In this document: piece after piece, positions 1 through 6,906 of the stretch
Layout: each line of letters starts with the position of its first letter
Position numbering within the stretch: the first letter of the stretch is position 1
NCBI GenBank assembly: GCA_003444615.1
Contig: DLUN01000057.1
Location: 1 to 7,999 of the forward strand
Length of the DNA: 7,999 nt
From: Syntrophomonas sp.
Lineage (GTDB): Bacteria; Bacillota; Syntrophomonadia; Syntrophomonadales; Syntrophomonadaceae
Reading direction: 5' to 3'
Made by a program: the position numbers and the translations under genes
Notes under the pieces: model-generated
What the model was told of the DNA's origin: nothing
The model's input: the letters and a program-made list of their open reading frames with translations, nothing else
The model's database searches: none

Positions 1-1109
1 AGTCCGGTCAAGCCTATAATACGGGTGTGGGCCTTATCTTTTTGCAGTTCATTGCGCAGTACGGATACCACTTCTTCTTGGTGGCCTTTGGTTTTCATAT
101 CTATAAAGTCAATCAGGATAATGCCCCCGATACTTCGCAAACGAAGCTGACGGGGGATCTCCACCGCTGCTTCCATGTTCAGCTTATATACTGTGTCTTC
201 AAAATCATTTTTACCCGTATATTTGCCGCTGTTTACATCGATAACGGTCATAGCTTCGGTTTGATCGATAATAAGATAACCCCCGCTTTTCAGCCAAACC
301 TTACGGCGTAGAGCCCGGCGTATGTCCTTTTCTAATCCATATTTTTCGAACAAGTCGCCTTCTTCATATTGAACTCGAAAATGGGCTCCTCCCTTTTTAT
401 CACGAATATACTGGTTGATGCGTTCTTTCAGTTTAATATTATTAATCACTATGCGGCTGATGTCGCTGTCCAAATAGTCACGTAGAGTCCTCTCCAATAC
501 ATCTATATCTTCATAAAGTAAGCTGGGAGATTTACTGTTCTCAAAACGCCGCTGTATTTCTTCCCATACCTGGAGGAGTTCCTGTAGTTCTCCTATGATT
601 TCCTGATCTTCTGCTTCCAGACAGGCAGTCCTAAGTATTAACCCTACTCCCTCTGGTTTGTTAGCCTCCACCAGATGGCGCAGATGCTCGCGCAAATTGT
701 CATCGGTTATTTTCCGGGAGATAGAAACCTCGTTTTGATAAACCAGCAATACTAAAAAACGTCCCGGTATGGTCAAATCGCAAGTTACCCGGGCACCTTT
801 TTCCGAAAAGGCCTCTTTTTTAACCTGTACCATTATATCCTGACCGCTTTTAACCATATCAAAAATATTGCGGCTCTTCTTCAAGCCGGGCGCCACAATA
901 TCCCCCGCATATAAAAAAGCATTTTTGGCCAGCCCAATATCAATAAAGGCACAGGATAGACCAGGAATAATGTCCTTGACCTTGCCCTTGTAGATTTTAC
1001 CTACATTTTCATTTTGATCCGCCCAGAAAACCTCAACCAGGCGACCTTCTTCCACAATGCCTACCCGTGATTCCCAGGGGTAGACTTCTGCAATTATTTC
1101 TCGGCTCAT
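1..1109 (-). CDS. rng: Ribonuclease E/G (RNase G-type), C-terminal end beyond the window
   Basis: Endoribonuclease that cleaves single-stranded AU-rich RNA in the cytoplasm, in rRNA maturation and mRNA decay. The 369 visible codons stay open to the left edge, so the 3' end is missing (family members are usually near 500 residues; the zinc-link cysteines would lie in the unseen part). An S1-type RNA-binding domain spans about residues 36-118 (GKIYKGKV, then AFIDIG and NAFLY). The catalytic core carries the two conserved magnesium-binding aspartates in TVIDVNSGK (D291) and IDFIDM (D334), matching D303 and D346 of E. coli RNase E; QLRLRSIGGI lies between them. The ATG at 1109 is chosen because GGAAAGG at 1117-1123 sits 7 bases upstream, overlapping the stop of the DUF2344 gene only 4 bases away. 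This spacing suggests coupled translation. Identification is firm; the G rather than E subtype is inferred from the lack of any sign of a long extension. Confidence 0.95.
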   Translation of the reverse strand, partial: MSREIIAEVYPWESRVGIVEEGRLVEVFWADQNENVGKIYKGKVKDIIPGLSCAFIDIGLAKNAFLYAGDIVAPGLKKSRNIFDMVKSGQDIMVQVKKEAFSEKGARVTCDLTIPGRFLVLLVYQNEVSISRKITDDNLREHLRHLVEANKPEGVGLILRTACLEAEDQEIIGELQELLQVWEEIQRRFENSKSPSLLYEDIDVLERTLRDYLDSDISRIVINNIKLKERINQYIRDKKGGAHFRVQYEEGDLFEKYGLEKDIRRALRRKVWLKSGGYLIIDQTEAMTVIDVNSGKYTGKNDFEDTVYKLNMEAAVEIPRQLRLRSIGGIILIDFIDMKTKGHQEEVVSVLRNELQKDKAHTRIIGLTG

Positions 1110-1113
1110 GAAT

Positions 1114-1788
1114 TTACCTTTCCAATGGACTGTACAGCTCTTCGTCTATCCGAATATAATTTCCTTCCCTAAATACATCCAAAATCGCCTGAGGAGGAAC
1201 CCCTTGTTGCTGGAGCAGATCCACGATTTCATCATAGCGAATGTTCAGCGGTTCTCCAGCCCCAACCCAGATCATTAAACAAAAGAACTCCTCATATGGC
1301 TGTATGTCTATATTATAAATACCTTTTCGCAAATCTTTGTCAACGCCCTTTTTCTTTCCCCGGCTGGAGATTAGGAGCTTTTCCGCATTAAGAATATTTT
1401 GACATATCCTGCTAATATCCTCCTGGGACATCTGCAAAATAAACCCATAGGCTGCACAGTTTACTGCCTTCATCAGTGAAGGAGCATTTCTTTCGATTTC
1501 CCGCGCCTGCACTATATGAGCCCCTGCAGGCAAAACCTTATTCAATGCTTCACACAGTTCACCAGGAGGCATAGGTTGTTGCAATTCCAAATCAAAATAC
1601 TCTTTTTTACCCCATAGTCCCACCGGCAGAACCGTACCCATGGATAATCGTATATGGGGATTGAATCCTTCGCTGAGAGCAAAGGGGATTTTCGCCCGCC
1701 GCAGAGCACGCTCCATCATGTGCATGGTATCCAGGTTGGACAAAAAACGCAGTTCAGGACCAATGCTATACTCAGCTCTGATGCGCAC
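1114..1788 (-). CDS. Radical SAM-linked DUF2344 protein (TIGR03936 family)
   Basis: Protein of unknown biochemical function that is encoded next to, or fused to the C terminus of, TIGR03960 radical SAM proteins in many bacteria. The family signature is at the N terminus: PELRFLSNLD (residues 11-20), an ERALRRA helix, then SEGFNPH (39-45) and LPVGLWGKKEYFDLEL. The rest is less conserved; about 224 residues is a normal length for the free-standing form. Start choice: two in-frame GTG codons lie at 1794 and 1788. The strong Shine-Dalgarno run at 1795-1803 directly abuts the first but is 6 bases from the second, so 1788 is preferred; the protein then begins with the family-like MRIRAEYS. It overlaps the upstream radical SAM gene by 17 bases, which suggests coupled translation and a shared complex. 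There are no membrane segments. Family call is firm; function is unknown. Confidence 0.9.
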   Translation of the reverse strand: MRIRAEYSIGPELRFLSNLDTMHMMERALRRAKIPFALSEGFNPHIRLSMGTVLPVGLWGKKEYFDLELQQPMPPGELCEALNKVLPAGAHIVQAREIERNAPSLMKAVNCAAYGFILQMSQEDISRICQNILNAEKLLISSRGKKKGVDKDLRKGIYNIDIQPYEEFFCLMIWVGAGEPLNIRYDEIVDLLQQQGVPPQAILDVFREGNYIRIDEELYSPLER

Positions 1789-3625
1789 GCTCACTCCCCC
1801 CTCTTAGATCAATTTCCACTTCAAAACTGGGACAGACACCACAGCCGGTACAGTCCTCCTGACGGCAATCCATGGTAGTCTCTCCCCTTTGAGCTTTGTC
1901 ATTTTCATGGCGTAAATACGCTTTGGTTACTCCACTGTCTATAAAATCCCAGGGAAGCAGTTCATCATAAGAGCGGTTCCGAGAAACGTAAAAAGCCGGA
2001 TCTAACCCGGACTCTTCCAGGGCTTTTTGCCAGTGTTCAAAATGAAAGTACTCTGACCAACCATCGAAAATTGCTCCATTTTTCCAGGCATTATAGATTA
2101 CCTGCCCTAGTCTTCTGTCTCCCCGAGCTATGATACCTTCCAGAAAGCTGACCCGGCTATCATGAAAGCTTAATTTTATACCTTTGCGCCGGAAGCGGGT
2201 CATGTAACTGATTTTCTCCTGCAGTTCCTCTATGCTGTTCTGGGGCTGCCATTGAAAAGGGGTATGGGCTTTGGGTACGAAACAGGCCATACTGGATCTA
2301 ATCTCCACCGAACGGCGGGAATATTGATTGCCAATACGTTTAACCTCTTCCAAAAGCTGCAGTATACCATCCAGATCTTCTTGGGTTTCGGTAGGCAGCC
2401 CAATCATAAAGTAAAGCTTTACCGCCCGCCAGCCCGATTGGAAAGCTGCTTTTACCGCATCATACAGTTGTTCCTGGGTCACATTTTTATTAATAACGTC
2501 ACGCAATCGCTGGGTTCCCGCCTCAGGGGCCAAGGTCAAGGTAGTCTTGCGCACCTTTTGCACCTCATTGGCCAGATCAATAGAGAAAGCATCTACTCTC
2601 AGAGACGGCAGGGCCACCCCTACCCCTTTAGAACCATGTTCCTCTATCAACCCTTTAACCAATTGATCAACCCCAGTGTAATCCAGGGTACTCAAGGAAG
2701 CCAGGGAGACCTCCTCATAACCGGTGTTTTCCAACTGAGCTCTGGCTTGCCGCTGTAGAGTCTCCACGCTTTTTTCCCGCACCGGTCTATAAACCATACC
2801 CGCGTGACAGAAACGACAGCCCCGCTGACATCCCCGCATTACCTCCAGTACCGCCCGGTCATGAACTACCGTCATGTAAGGAAGGATAGGATTATCAGGA
2901 TAGTAAGCCTCATCCAGGTTGGCTACAATCCTTTTGCGCACCCGCCGGGGTACATCAGGATACAGGGGTTCCATGGAAGCCAGGGAACCATCATCGTCAT
3001 AGGCCACCTTATATAGAGAAGGCACATAAATCCCTTCGACTTTAGCCAGTTGCCGCAGTTTTTCCTGACGGGGCAGCTTTCGCACCCGTTCCACTTCATC
3101 CAACAGTTCCGGCAAAGCTTCCTCGCCGTCGCCAATCATAAACATATCGAAAAAATCACAGAAGGGTTCCGGGTTAAAAGCCACCGGCCCCCCAGCCAGC
3201 ACCAGCGGATCCTCATCAGTTCGCTCCCGGCTGAATACCGGTATCCCCGCCAGATCTAGCATATTCAGTATATTGGTAGCTGACAGCTCATACTGCAGGG
3301 AAAAACCCACTACCTCAAAGTCAGCCAATGGACGGTAAGATTCCAAGGCATACAAGGGTATCCCCTCTTCACGCATGAGCTTTTCCATATCCGGCCAGGG
3401 AGCAAAAGACCTCTCCAGTAAATGATCAGTGGTTTCGTTGATCAAACCATATAAAATCCGGCCGCCGATGTGGGACATGCCCACTTCATATACATCAGGA
3501 AAAGCAAACACCATTTTTACCCGGCTGCTCTCCCAGTTCTTTTTAATGACATTTAATTCATTACCGGTATAACGAATTGGTTTCGATACCCGGGGAAGAA
3601 TGTCCCGAAACAACCTGTCCTGCAT
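1772..3625 (-). CDS. Radical SAM protein with B12-binding-like N-terminal domain (TIGR03960 family)
   Basis: Predicted iron-sulfur enzyme that cleaves S-adenosylmethionine; the substrate is unknown. About 617 residues, the usual length for the non-fused form. An N-terminal Rossmann-like domain (about 30-190; FPDVYEVGMSHIGG, VLAGGPVAFNP, IGDGEEA) resembles cobalamin-binding folds but lacks a true DxHxxG motif. The radical SAM core follows, with the cluster cysteines spaced CxxxCxxC at 266, 270 and 273 (VMRGCQRGCRFCHAG) and LTLAPEAGTQRLR near 363-375. The C-terminal tail holds a second cysteine group (587, 592, 595, 598; CTGCGVC) that could bind another Fe-S cluster. Start: GGAGGA at 3631-3636 favours the ATG at 3625 (5-base spacer) or the adjacent ATG at 3628; a TTG at 3649 lies upstream of this site and is unlikely. 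It overlaps the DUF2344 gene and is preceded by a 111-base gap. Family call is firm. Confidence 0.92.
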   Translation of the reverse strand: MQDRLFRDILPRVSKPIRYTGNELNVIKKNWESSRVKMVFAFPDVYEVGMSHIGGRILYGLINETTDHLLERSFAPWPDMEKLMREEGIPLYALESYRPLADFEVVGFSLQYELSATNILNMLDLAGIPVFSRERTDEDPLVLAGGPVAFNPEPFCDFFDMFMIGDGEEALPELLDEVERVRKLPRQEKLRQLAKVEGIYVPSLYKVAYDDDGSLASMEPLYPDVPRRVRKRIVANLDEAYYPDNPILPYMTVVHDRAVLEVMRGCQRGCRFCHAGMVYRPVREKSVETLQRQARAQLENTGYEEVSLASLSTLDYTGVDQLVKGLIEEHGSKGVGVALPSLRVDAFSIDLANEVQKVRKTTLTLAPEAGTQRLRDVINKNVTQEQLYDAVKAAFQSGWRAVKLYFMIGLPTETQEDLDGILQLLEEVKRIGNQYSRRSVEIRSSMACFVPKAHTPFQWQPQNSIEELQEKISYMTRFRRKGIKLSFHDSRVSFLEGIIARGDRRLGQVIYNAWKNGAIFDGWSEYFHFEHWQKALEESGLDPAFYVSRNRSYDELLPWDFIDSGVTKAYLRHENDKAQRGETTMDCRQEDCTGCGVCPSFEVEIDLRGGSERAHQS

Positions 3626-3630
3626 CATGT

Positions 3631-3636
3631 TCCTCC
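3631..3636 (-). promoter_or_regulatory. Shine-Dalgarno site of the radical SAM gene
   Basis: GGAGGA on the minus strand is followed by AC and a double ATG (3628 and 3625). It decides the start, because it lies downstream of the alternative TTG at 3649. Spacing is best for the second ATG. Confidence 0.75.
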
Positions 3637-3657
3637 GCTTCTGCCACAAAATACCGT

Positions 3658-3691
3658 ATTATATATATTACCACAAAGACAAAGATGTTAA
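3658..3691 (-). promoter_or_regulatory. Possible internal promoter upstream of the radical SAM gene
   Basis: On the minus strand TTAACA (3686-3691, five of six matches to the -35 consensus) is followed after 18 bases by TATATA (3662-3667), within an AT-rich run that also contains TATAAT (3658-3663, but 22 bases from the -35). It would give a short leader ahead of the start at 3625. The -35 lies inside the 3' arm of the inverted repeat described at 3684-3722. AT-rich runs produce such matches by chance, so this is tentative. Confidence 0.35.
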
Positions 3692-3722
3692 CCTTTTGCC
3701 TCACCCGAGGCGCTTTAACATC
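3684..3722 (-). terminator. Nested inverted repeat after the MutS2-like gene; possible weak terminator or attenuator
   Basis: Read on the minus strand, GATGTTAA (3715-3722) pairs perfectly with TTAACATC (3684-3691). Inside it a second perfect stem, GCCTC/GAGGC (3707-3711 with 3698-3702), closes a four-base GGGT loop. The two stems are separated by an uneven internal loop of 3 and 6 bases. A T-rich stretch (TTTGTCTTTG) follows directly, as in a weak intrinsic terminator. It begins about 15 bases past the stop of the MutS2-like gene and lies in the only sizeable gap within the gene string, so partial termination or a processing site there is plausible. The outer stem is AT-rich and the T tract is interrupted, so termination strength is uncertain. 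Confidence 0.5.
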
Positions 3723-3736
3723 CCCATCCGCCTTTA

Positions 3737-5344
3737 TTATTTAGGGTTAGTAATACCATCCTGGGACTCAATGACCAAGCCTTCGATGTGGTGCTTGCCC
3801 ATGGTCTTCCGTTTTTTCCGGTTTTCTTTGGACTCCAGAACAATGTCCAAATCATAGTCTTCAGGATAGAGATCCTCCCGGTCAATATGAAGAGTTAGCC
3901 GCTTATTGTTGATTCTATACTTCTTACCCAACACCAAAACCACCAGATCACCCTTTTCATTTTCTTCCTGAAAGACCACCCCGGTACGCTGCATGGTACT
4001 TATATAGACCCGGTCACCAACTTTCAGGTTTTTCTTTTGGTACTTGCGCTGCCGCTCCAGACGGTCTTGAGCTTTTTCCGCTTCCTCCCGCATGCGCTGG
4101 TTTTCCCGGTGTTTCCGAATAACCTCCTCATCAGTCAGCGTTTCAGGCTGAACAATGGATTCCAACTGAAGAGCCATTTTTGTACCGTAGCTGATCTCAT
4201 AGGCATGAGCTATCAAATCCGGGTCCATCCCTAGCTTCAAAGCGATCAAGAAAGCATGACTGTCGCCCCAGGTGCCGATTTTCAACCGGTAAAGAGGCTG
4301 CAAGCTGTCCGGATCAAATTCCATACACCCGTTGACAAAGCCCTCAGCATGTTGGGCAAACTCTTTGATTTCCCCTAAATGTGTGGTGGCAACAATAGTT
4401 GCTCCCCGAGCATATAACTCCTCCAGTACGGCAATGGCGAAACCCCGCCCTTCTGCAGGATCGGTCCCCGCTCCTAGCTCATCCAGCAGTATGAGAGAAC
4501 CTGCATCAGCGCAGGAAAGCATGGTCAGGATATTGCGCACATGAGCAGAAAAAGTGCTTAAAGACTGTTCCATGCTCTGTCCATCACCGATATCGGCCAT
4601 GATATCGGTGAATATGGCGATTTCGCTTCCCTCTTCCACCGGCAGGTGCAGCCCAGCCTGAGCCATCATGGTAAGCAACCCCACCGTTTTTAAGGTAACC
4701 GTCTTACCTCCAGTATTAGGGCCGGTGATAACCAGGGCACGATTCAATCCCCCTAGGTGAAAATCCAGAGGCACCGCCTTGGCTCCCAATAAAGGATGCC
4801 GTCCCTGCTTAATAGTGCAGATTCCTGAAGTATTCAGTTGAACAGGCCGCATATCCATGGATCGGCTGTACTTGGCTTTAGCAAACACGAAGTCATAGTG
4901 AGTAATGGTTTCCACATTTATCAGCAGTTCTCGGGCATGACTATCCACCTGTTGGGTTAAATCAGTAAGAATGCGGAAAATCTCTACCTCTTCTTCCGCT
5001 TTCAGCTGAGAATATTCGTCCTGTAGGCGCGTAACCGCAGCTGGTTCCATAAAAACCGTTGAACCGCTTGAAGAGGTATCGATCACCGTTCCGGAAAACT
5101 TTTTGTGGTACTGCCGCTGAACCGGTACTACTAAACGGCCGCTTCTTTCCTGAATCACCGTGTCTTGAAGCATGGCCGCATAGGAATCCGATCGCAAAAT
5201 ATCGTTGAGTTTCTGGCGAATACGTTCCTCCACGATAAGCATGCGTTTACGGATTCTGTACAGATCACTGCTGGCTCTATCCGCTACGGTTCTGTTAACA
5301 ATAGCGGATGCAATTGCTTCATCTAAATCATCCAGCATAAACAT
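3737..5344 (-). CDS. MutS2-like ATPase, truncated at the N terminus and without the Smr domain
   Basis: MutS2 proteins are ABC-type ATPases that bind branched DNA or, in Bacillus, collided ribosomes. From the ATG at 5344 the protein has 535 residues. The first aligns, from memory of B. subtilis MutS2, with about residue 125-130 of that protein, so the N-terminal core region is missing; there is no room for it because the M50 gene ends at 5382. The remaining lever helices (DTSSSGSTVFMEP, about 89-101) and the ATPase domain are intact: GPNTGGKT Walker A (208-215), SMEQSLSTFSAH signature, LILLDELGAGTDP Walker B (284-296) and the TTH switch. A KOW-like stretch (LKVGDRVYI onward, about 440-490) follows, but the Smr nuclease domain is absent, as in a clostridial Smr-less subgroup. 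No Shine-Dalgarno sequence precedes 5344; the frame is open back to a TTG at 5431 inside the M50 gene. It may be a recent 5' truncation, a coupled short form or a decaying gene. Confidence 0.8.
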   Translation of the reverse strand: MFMLDDLDEAIASAIVNRTVADRASSDLYRIRKRMLIVEERIRQKLNDILRSDSYAAMLQDTVIQERSGRLVVPVQRQYHKKFSGTVIDTSSSGSTVFMEPAAVTRLQDEYSQLKAEEEVEIFRILTDLTQQVDSHARELLINVETITHYDFVFAKAKYSRSMDMRPVQLNTSGICTIKQGRHPLLGAKAVPLDFHLGGLNRALVITGPNTGGKTVTLKTVGLLTMMAQAGLHLPVEEGSEIAIFTDIMADIGDGQSMEQSLSTFSAHVRNILTMLSCADAGSLILLDELGAGTDPAEGRGFAIAVLEELYARGATIVATTHLGEIKEFAQHAEGFVNGCMEFDPDSLQPLYRLKIGTWGDSHAFLIALKLGMDPDLIAHAYEISYGTKMALQLESIVQPETLTDEEVIRKHRENQRMREEAEKAQDRLERQRKYQKKNLKVGDRVYISTMQRTGVVFQEENEKGDLVVLVLGKKYRINNKRLTLHIDREDLYPEDYDLDIVLESKENRKKRKTMGKHHIEGLVIESQDGITNPK

Positions 5345-5381
5345 GGAATTAGTTAGAAATTGACACTGGCAAAAGACTATA

Positions 5382-6242
5382 TCAACAGTCTCTGACTGCA
5401 GCCTGGGGACCCTTTTCCAACAGGCATTCAATTAACTGGGCCTCACTGACGATGCCCTCCACCTGGTGATGGTCATTGATAACCACTACCAGGAGATAAT
5501 AGGTAGGACTGCTGACCTGCAAAACTGACTTTACCAGTGTGTCAGGTTGGCTTACATATTGCTGGGCGGGCAGAAGGCCGTTTCTGGCCAAATTGCCTTT
5601 TTTGTTAATCAAATAGCGCATAAAAGAATAAGATAAAAGTTGGCTTTCCCTCCGGGCTGCCCAAAATAAAATAGTTCCCGCCAGCAGTATGTTGATGCCA
5701 GTCATAGAGTAAAAAGCCTGGTAAAGTCCCCAGGCTACCAGAAGCACCCCCATTAACTGCCCCAAAAAGGCTACTCTGGCGGTAGCTTTTTTGTAGCCTA
5801 ACCAGCGGGACAGCTGGGCTCTTAAGACCCGTCCCCCATCAAGAGGGAGAACGGGAAGGAGGTTAAATAACCCCAACAGCAGATTAACCTTTATAAAAAA
5901 CCCTGCTTTTGAAATGGACAGATAGGGCGCTAAAAAATAAAAAACTGCAGCCACTATCAAGCTGCAGGCTGGTCCAATTATGGCAATTATAGTCTCTTTA
6001 TCCGGTTCCAGGCCGGTAAAATCTTCAGTTTTGGCCTGACCCCCAAAAGGTAACAGTTCAACTTCCCCAACCGTAACCTTCAGACTGCGAGCAGCTGCCA
6101 GATGAGCCAATTCGTGCAAGAGGACTGCTGCCATAACTAACAAAACTTCCCGTCCTAATCCCAGCCAAAAGTATGCCGCAGCCAGGAGCAGAAGCAGAGG
6201 ATGGATTTTTAGTTGTACCCCCATCAGCCGGCCAAATTTCAT
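5382..6242 (-). CDS. spoIVFB: SpoIVFB-like M50 intramembrane zinc metalloprotease with CBS domain
   Basis: Site-2-type protease; in Bacillus SpoIVFB cuts pro-sigma-K in the outer forespore membrane. The 286 residues match the Bacillus length (about 288). The first transmembrane segments (about 13-30 and 33-53) carry the zinc motif HELAH (43-47), and NLLPVLPLDGGRVLR (127-141) supplies the third ligand D135. Further membrane segments lie near 85-105, 113-133, 155-178 and 182-197. A C-terminal CBS domain (about 220-284, VSQPDTLVKSVLQ to VEGIVSEAQLIECL) would sense ATP or another nucleotide. The ATG at 6242 lies 2 bases after the stop of the SpoIVFA-like gene and has no visible Shine-Dalgarno sequence, so translation probably depends on that gene. 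The C terminus stops soon after the CBS domain, close to the junction with the truncated MutS2-like gene. Sporulation role is inferred from family and neighbour; a housekeeping S2P role is the alternative. Confidence 0.9.
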   Translation of the reverse strand: MKFGRLMGVQLKIHPLLLLLAAAYFWLGLGREVLLVMAAVLLHELAHLAAARSLKVTVGEVELLPFGGQAKTEDFTGLEPDKETIIAIIGPACSLIVAAVFYFLAPYLSISKAGFFIKVNLLLGLFNLLPVLPLDGGRVLRAQLSRWLGYKKATARVAFLGQLMGVLLVAWGLYQAFYSMTGINILLAGTILFWAARRESQLLSYSFMRYLINKKGNLARNGLLPAQQYVSQPDTLVKSVLQVSSPTYYLLVVVINDHHQVEGIVSEAQLIECLLEKGPQAAVRDC

Positions 6243-6244
6243 AA

Positions 6245-6823
6245 TTAGGGAAACAAGCTATGGGGATCCAGGGGACCATCTTCGTCTCGCAGCTCAAAGT
6301 AAAGATTTTTACCGGTTTTGCCTAAAATCTGGCGCTGATCTATGTGCTGGTTTTCTCGCACCAAAACTTCCTGCAAACCCTGATAATAAGAAAACAAATC
6401 GGGACTGTGTTTTATCAAAATGGTTCTGGCATCTTCTTGGCGCGATACCTCTACAACCTCACCGGCCAAAACCGGTCGGACTAAAGTATTTTCCTTTACT
6501 ATCAGCAAGACTCCCGGATAAAATTCCTGCCGGCGGCTTTCCTCATTCCAATTCCACCCATAGCGTCTGGCTACCGTCAAATAGTCACAGGGAGATTGCA
6601 TTTCTTTATGGCTCATAACAGGAACATCCCCATCACTTATCCGACTGCGGGTATTGTCAAGCAGCATGGCTAGCTTAGTCTCTACTCCGTAATCTTTAAG
6701 AACATAATTGTTTAATACCGACTCAATTACATAACGGCTGCTGTGGTCAGACTGCACAGACAACCCCACCAGCATAACAATCAATATTACTACAAGCATG
6801 CGGATACGAAAACTGCCTAACAT
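6245..6823 (-). CDS. spoIVFA: SpoIVFA-like membrane protein with degenerate M23 (LytM) domain
   Basis: Likely partner and regulator of the M50 protease encoded 2 bases downstream, as SpoIVFA is for SpoIVFB. The 192 residues have a short basic N terminus, one membrane anchor (about 7-23), a linker and an M23-like beta domain (about 101-192). All zinc positions of active M23 enzymes appear replaced: the HxxxD region reads FYPGVLLIV, and the final HxH reads NLYFEL. The fold markers remain (GEVVEV, IKHSPDLFSYYQGL, GKTGKNLYFEL, DPHSLF), so the domain is probably a non-enzymatic binding module. Start: GAGGTGAT at 6828-6835 is well placed for the ATG at 6823; a GTG at 6832 falls inside that site and is rejected. 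It is shorter than Bacillus SpoIVFA (about 264 residues). It is the first gene of the leftward string. Fold call is good; the gene name rests mostly on context. Confidence 0.8.
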   Translation of the reverse strand: MLGSFRIRMLVVILIVMLVGLSVQSDHSSRYVIESVLNNYVLKDYGVETKLAMLLDNTRSRISDGDVPVMSHKEMQSPCDYLTVARRYGWNWNEESRRQEFYPGVLLIVKENTLVRPVLAGEVVEVSRQEDARTILIKHSPDLFSYYQGLQEVLVRENQHIDQRQILGKTGKNLYFELRDEDGPLDPHSLFP

Positions 6824-6827
6824 AAGT

Positions 6828-6835
6828 ATCACCTC
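6828..6835 (-). promoter_or_regulatory. Shine-Dalgarno site of the SpoIVFA-like gene
   Basis: GAGGTGAT on the minus strand ends 4 bases before the ATG at 6823. It contains the alternative GTG at 6830-6832, which rules that codon out as the likely start. Confidence 0.8.
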
Positions 6836-6906
6836 GGCGATCTTTTATAAGACCCTCCTTGTCCCGACCATTTTTAAGCAGGTTAATAGGAAGAGCCGGG
6901 CAGTAC

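Noticed and set aside
27..311. Plus-strand open frame of 94 codons at the left edge
   Set aside because: Antisense to the catalytic core of RNase E/G, whose reading frame is clear through this stretch.
2252..2758. Plus-strand open frame of 168 codons
   Set aside because: Lies entirely antisense to the conserved radical SAM gene; its translation has no family features and it has no convincing ribosome binding site.
3452..3512. Cobalamin-binding site in the N-terminal domain of the radical SAM protein
   Set aside because: The fold is B12-binding-like, but the DxHxxG motif is incomplete (MSHIGG, no aspartate), so cobalamin binding is not supported by sequence.
3647..3649. TTG start for the radical SAM protein
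   Set aside because: It lies upstream of the strong GGAGGA site at 3631-3636, which is correctly spaced for the ATG codons at 3628 and 3625; the extra residues are not family-like.
6830..6832. GTG start for the SpoIVFA-like protein
   Set aside because: The codon falls inside the Shine-Dalgarno sequence that serves the ATG at 6823.
6849..6875. Eight-codon leader peptide (ATG at 6873) on the minus strand ahead of the SpoIVFA-like gene
   Set aside because: No ribosome binding site precedes it and the peptide shows no regulatory amino acid bias, so it is probably chance.
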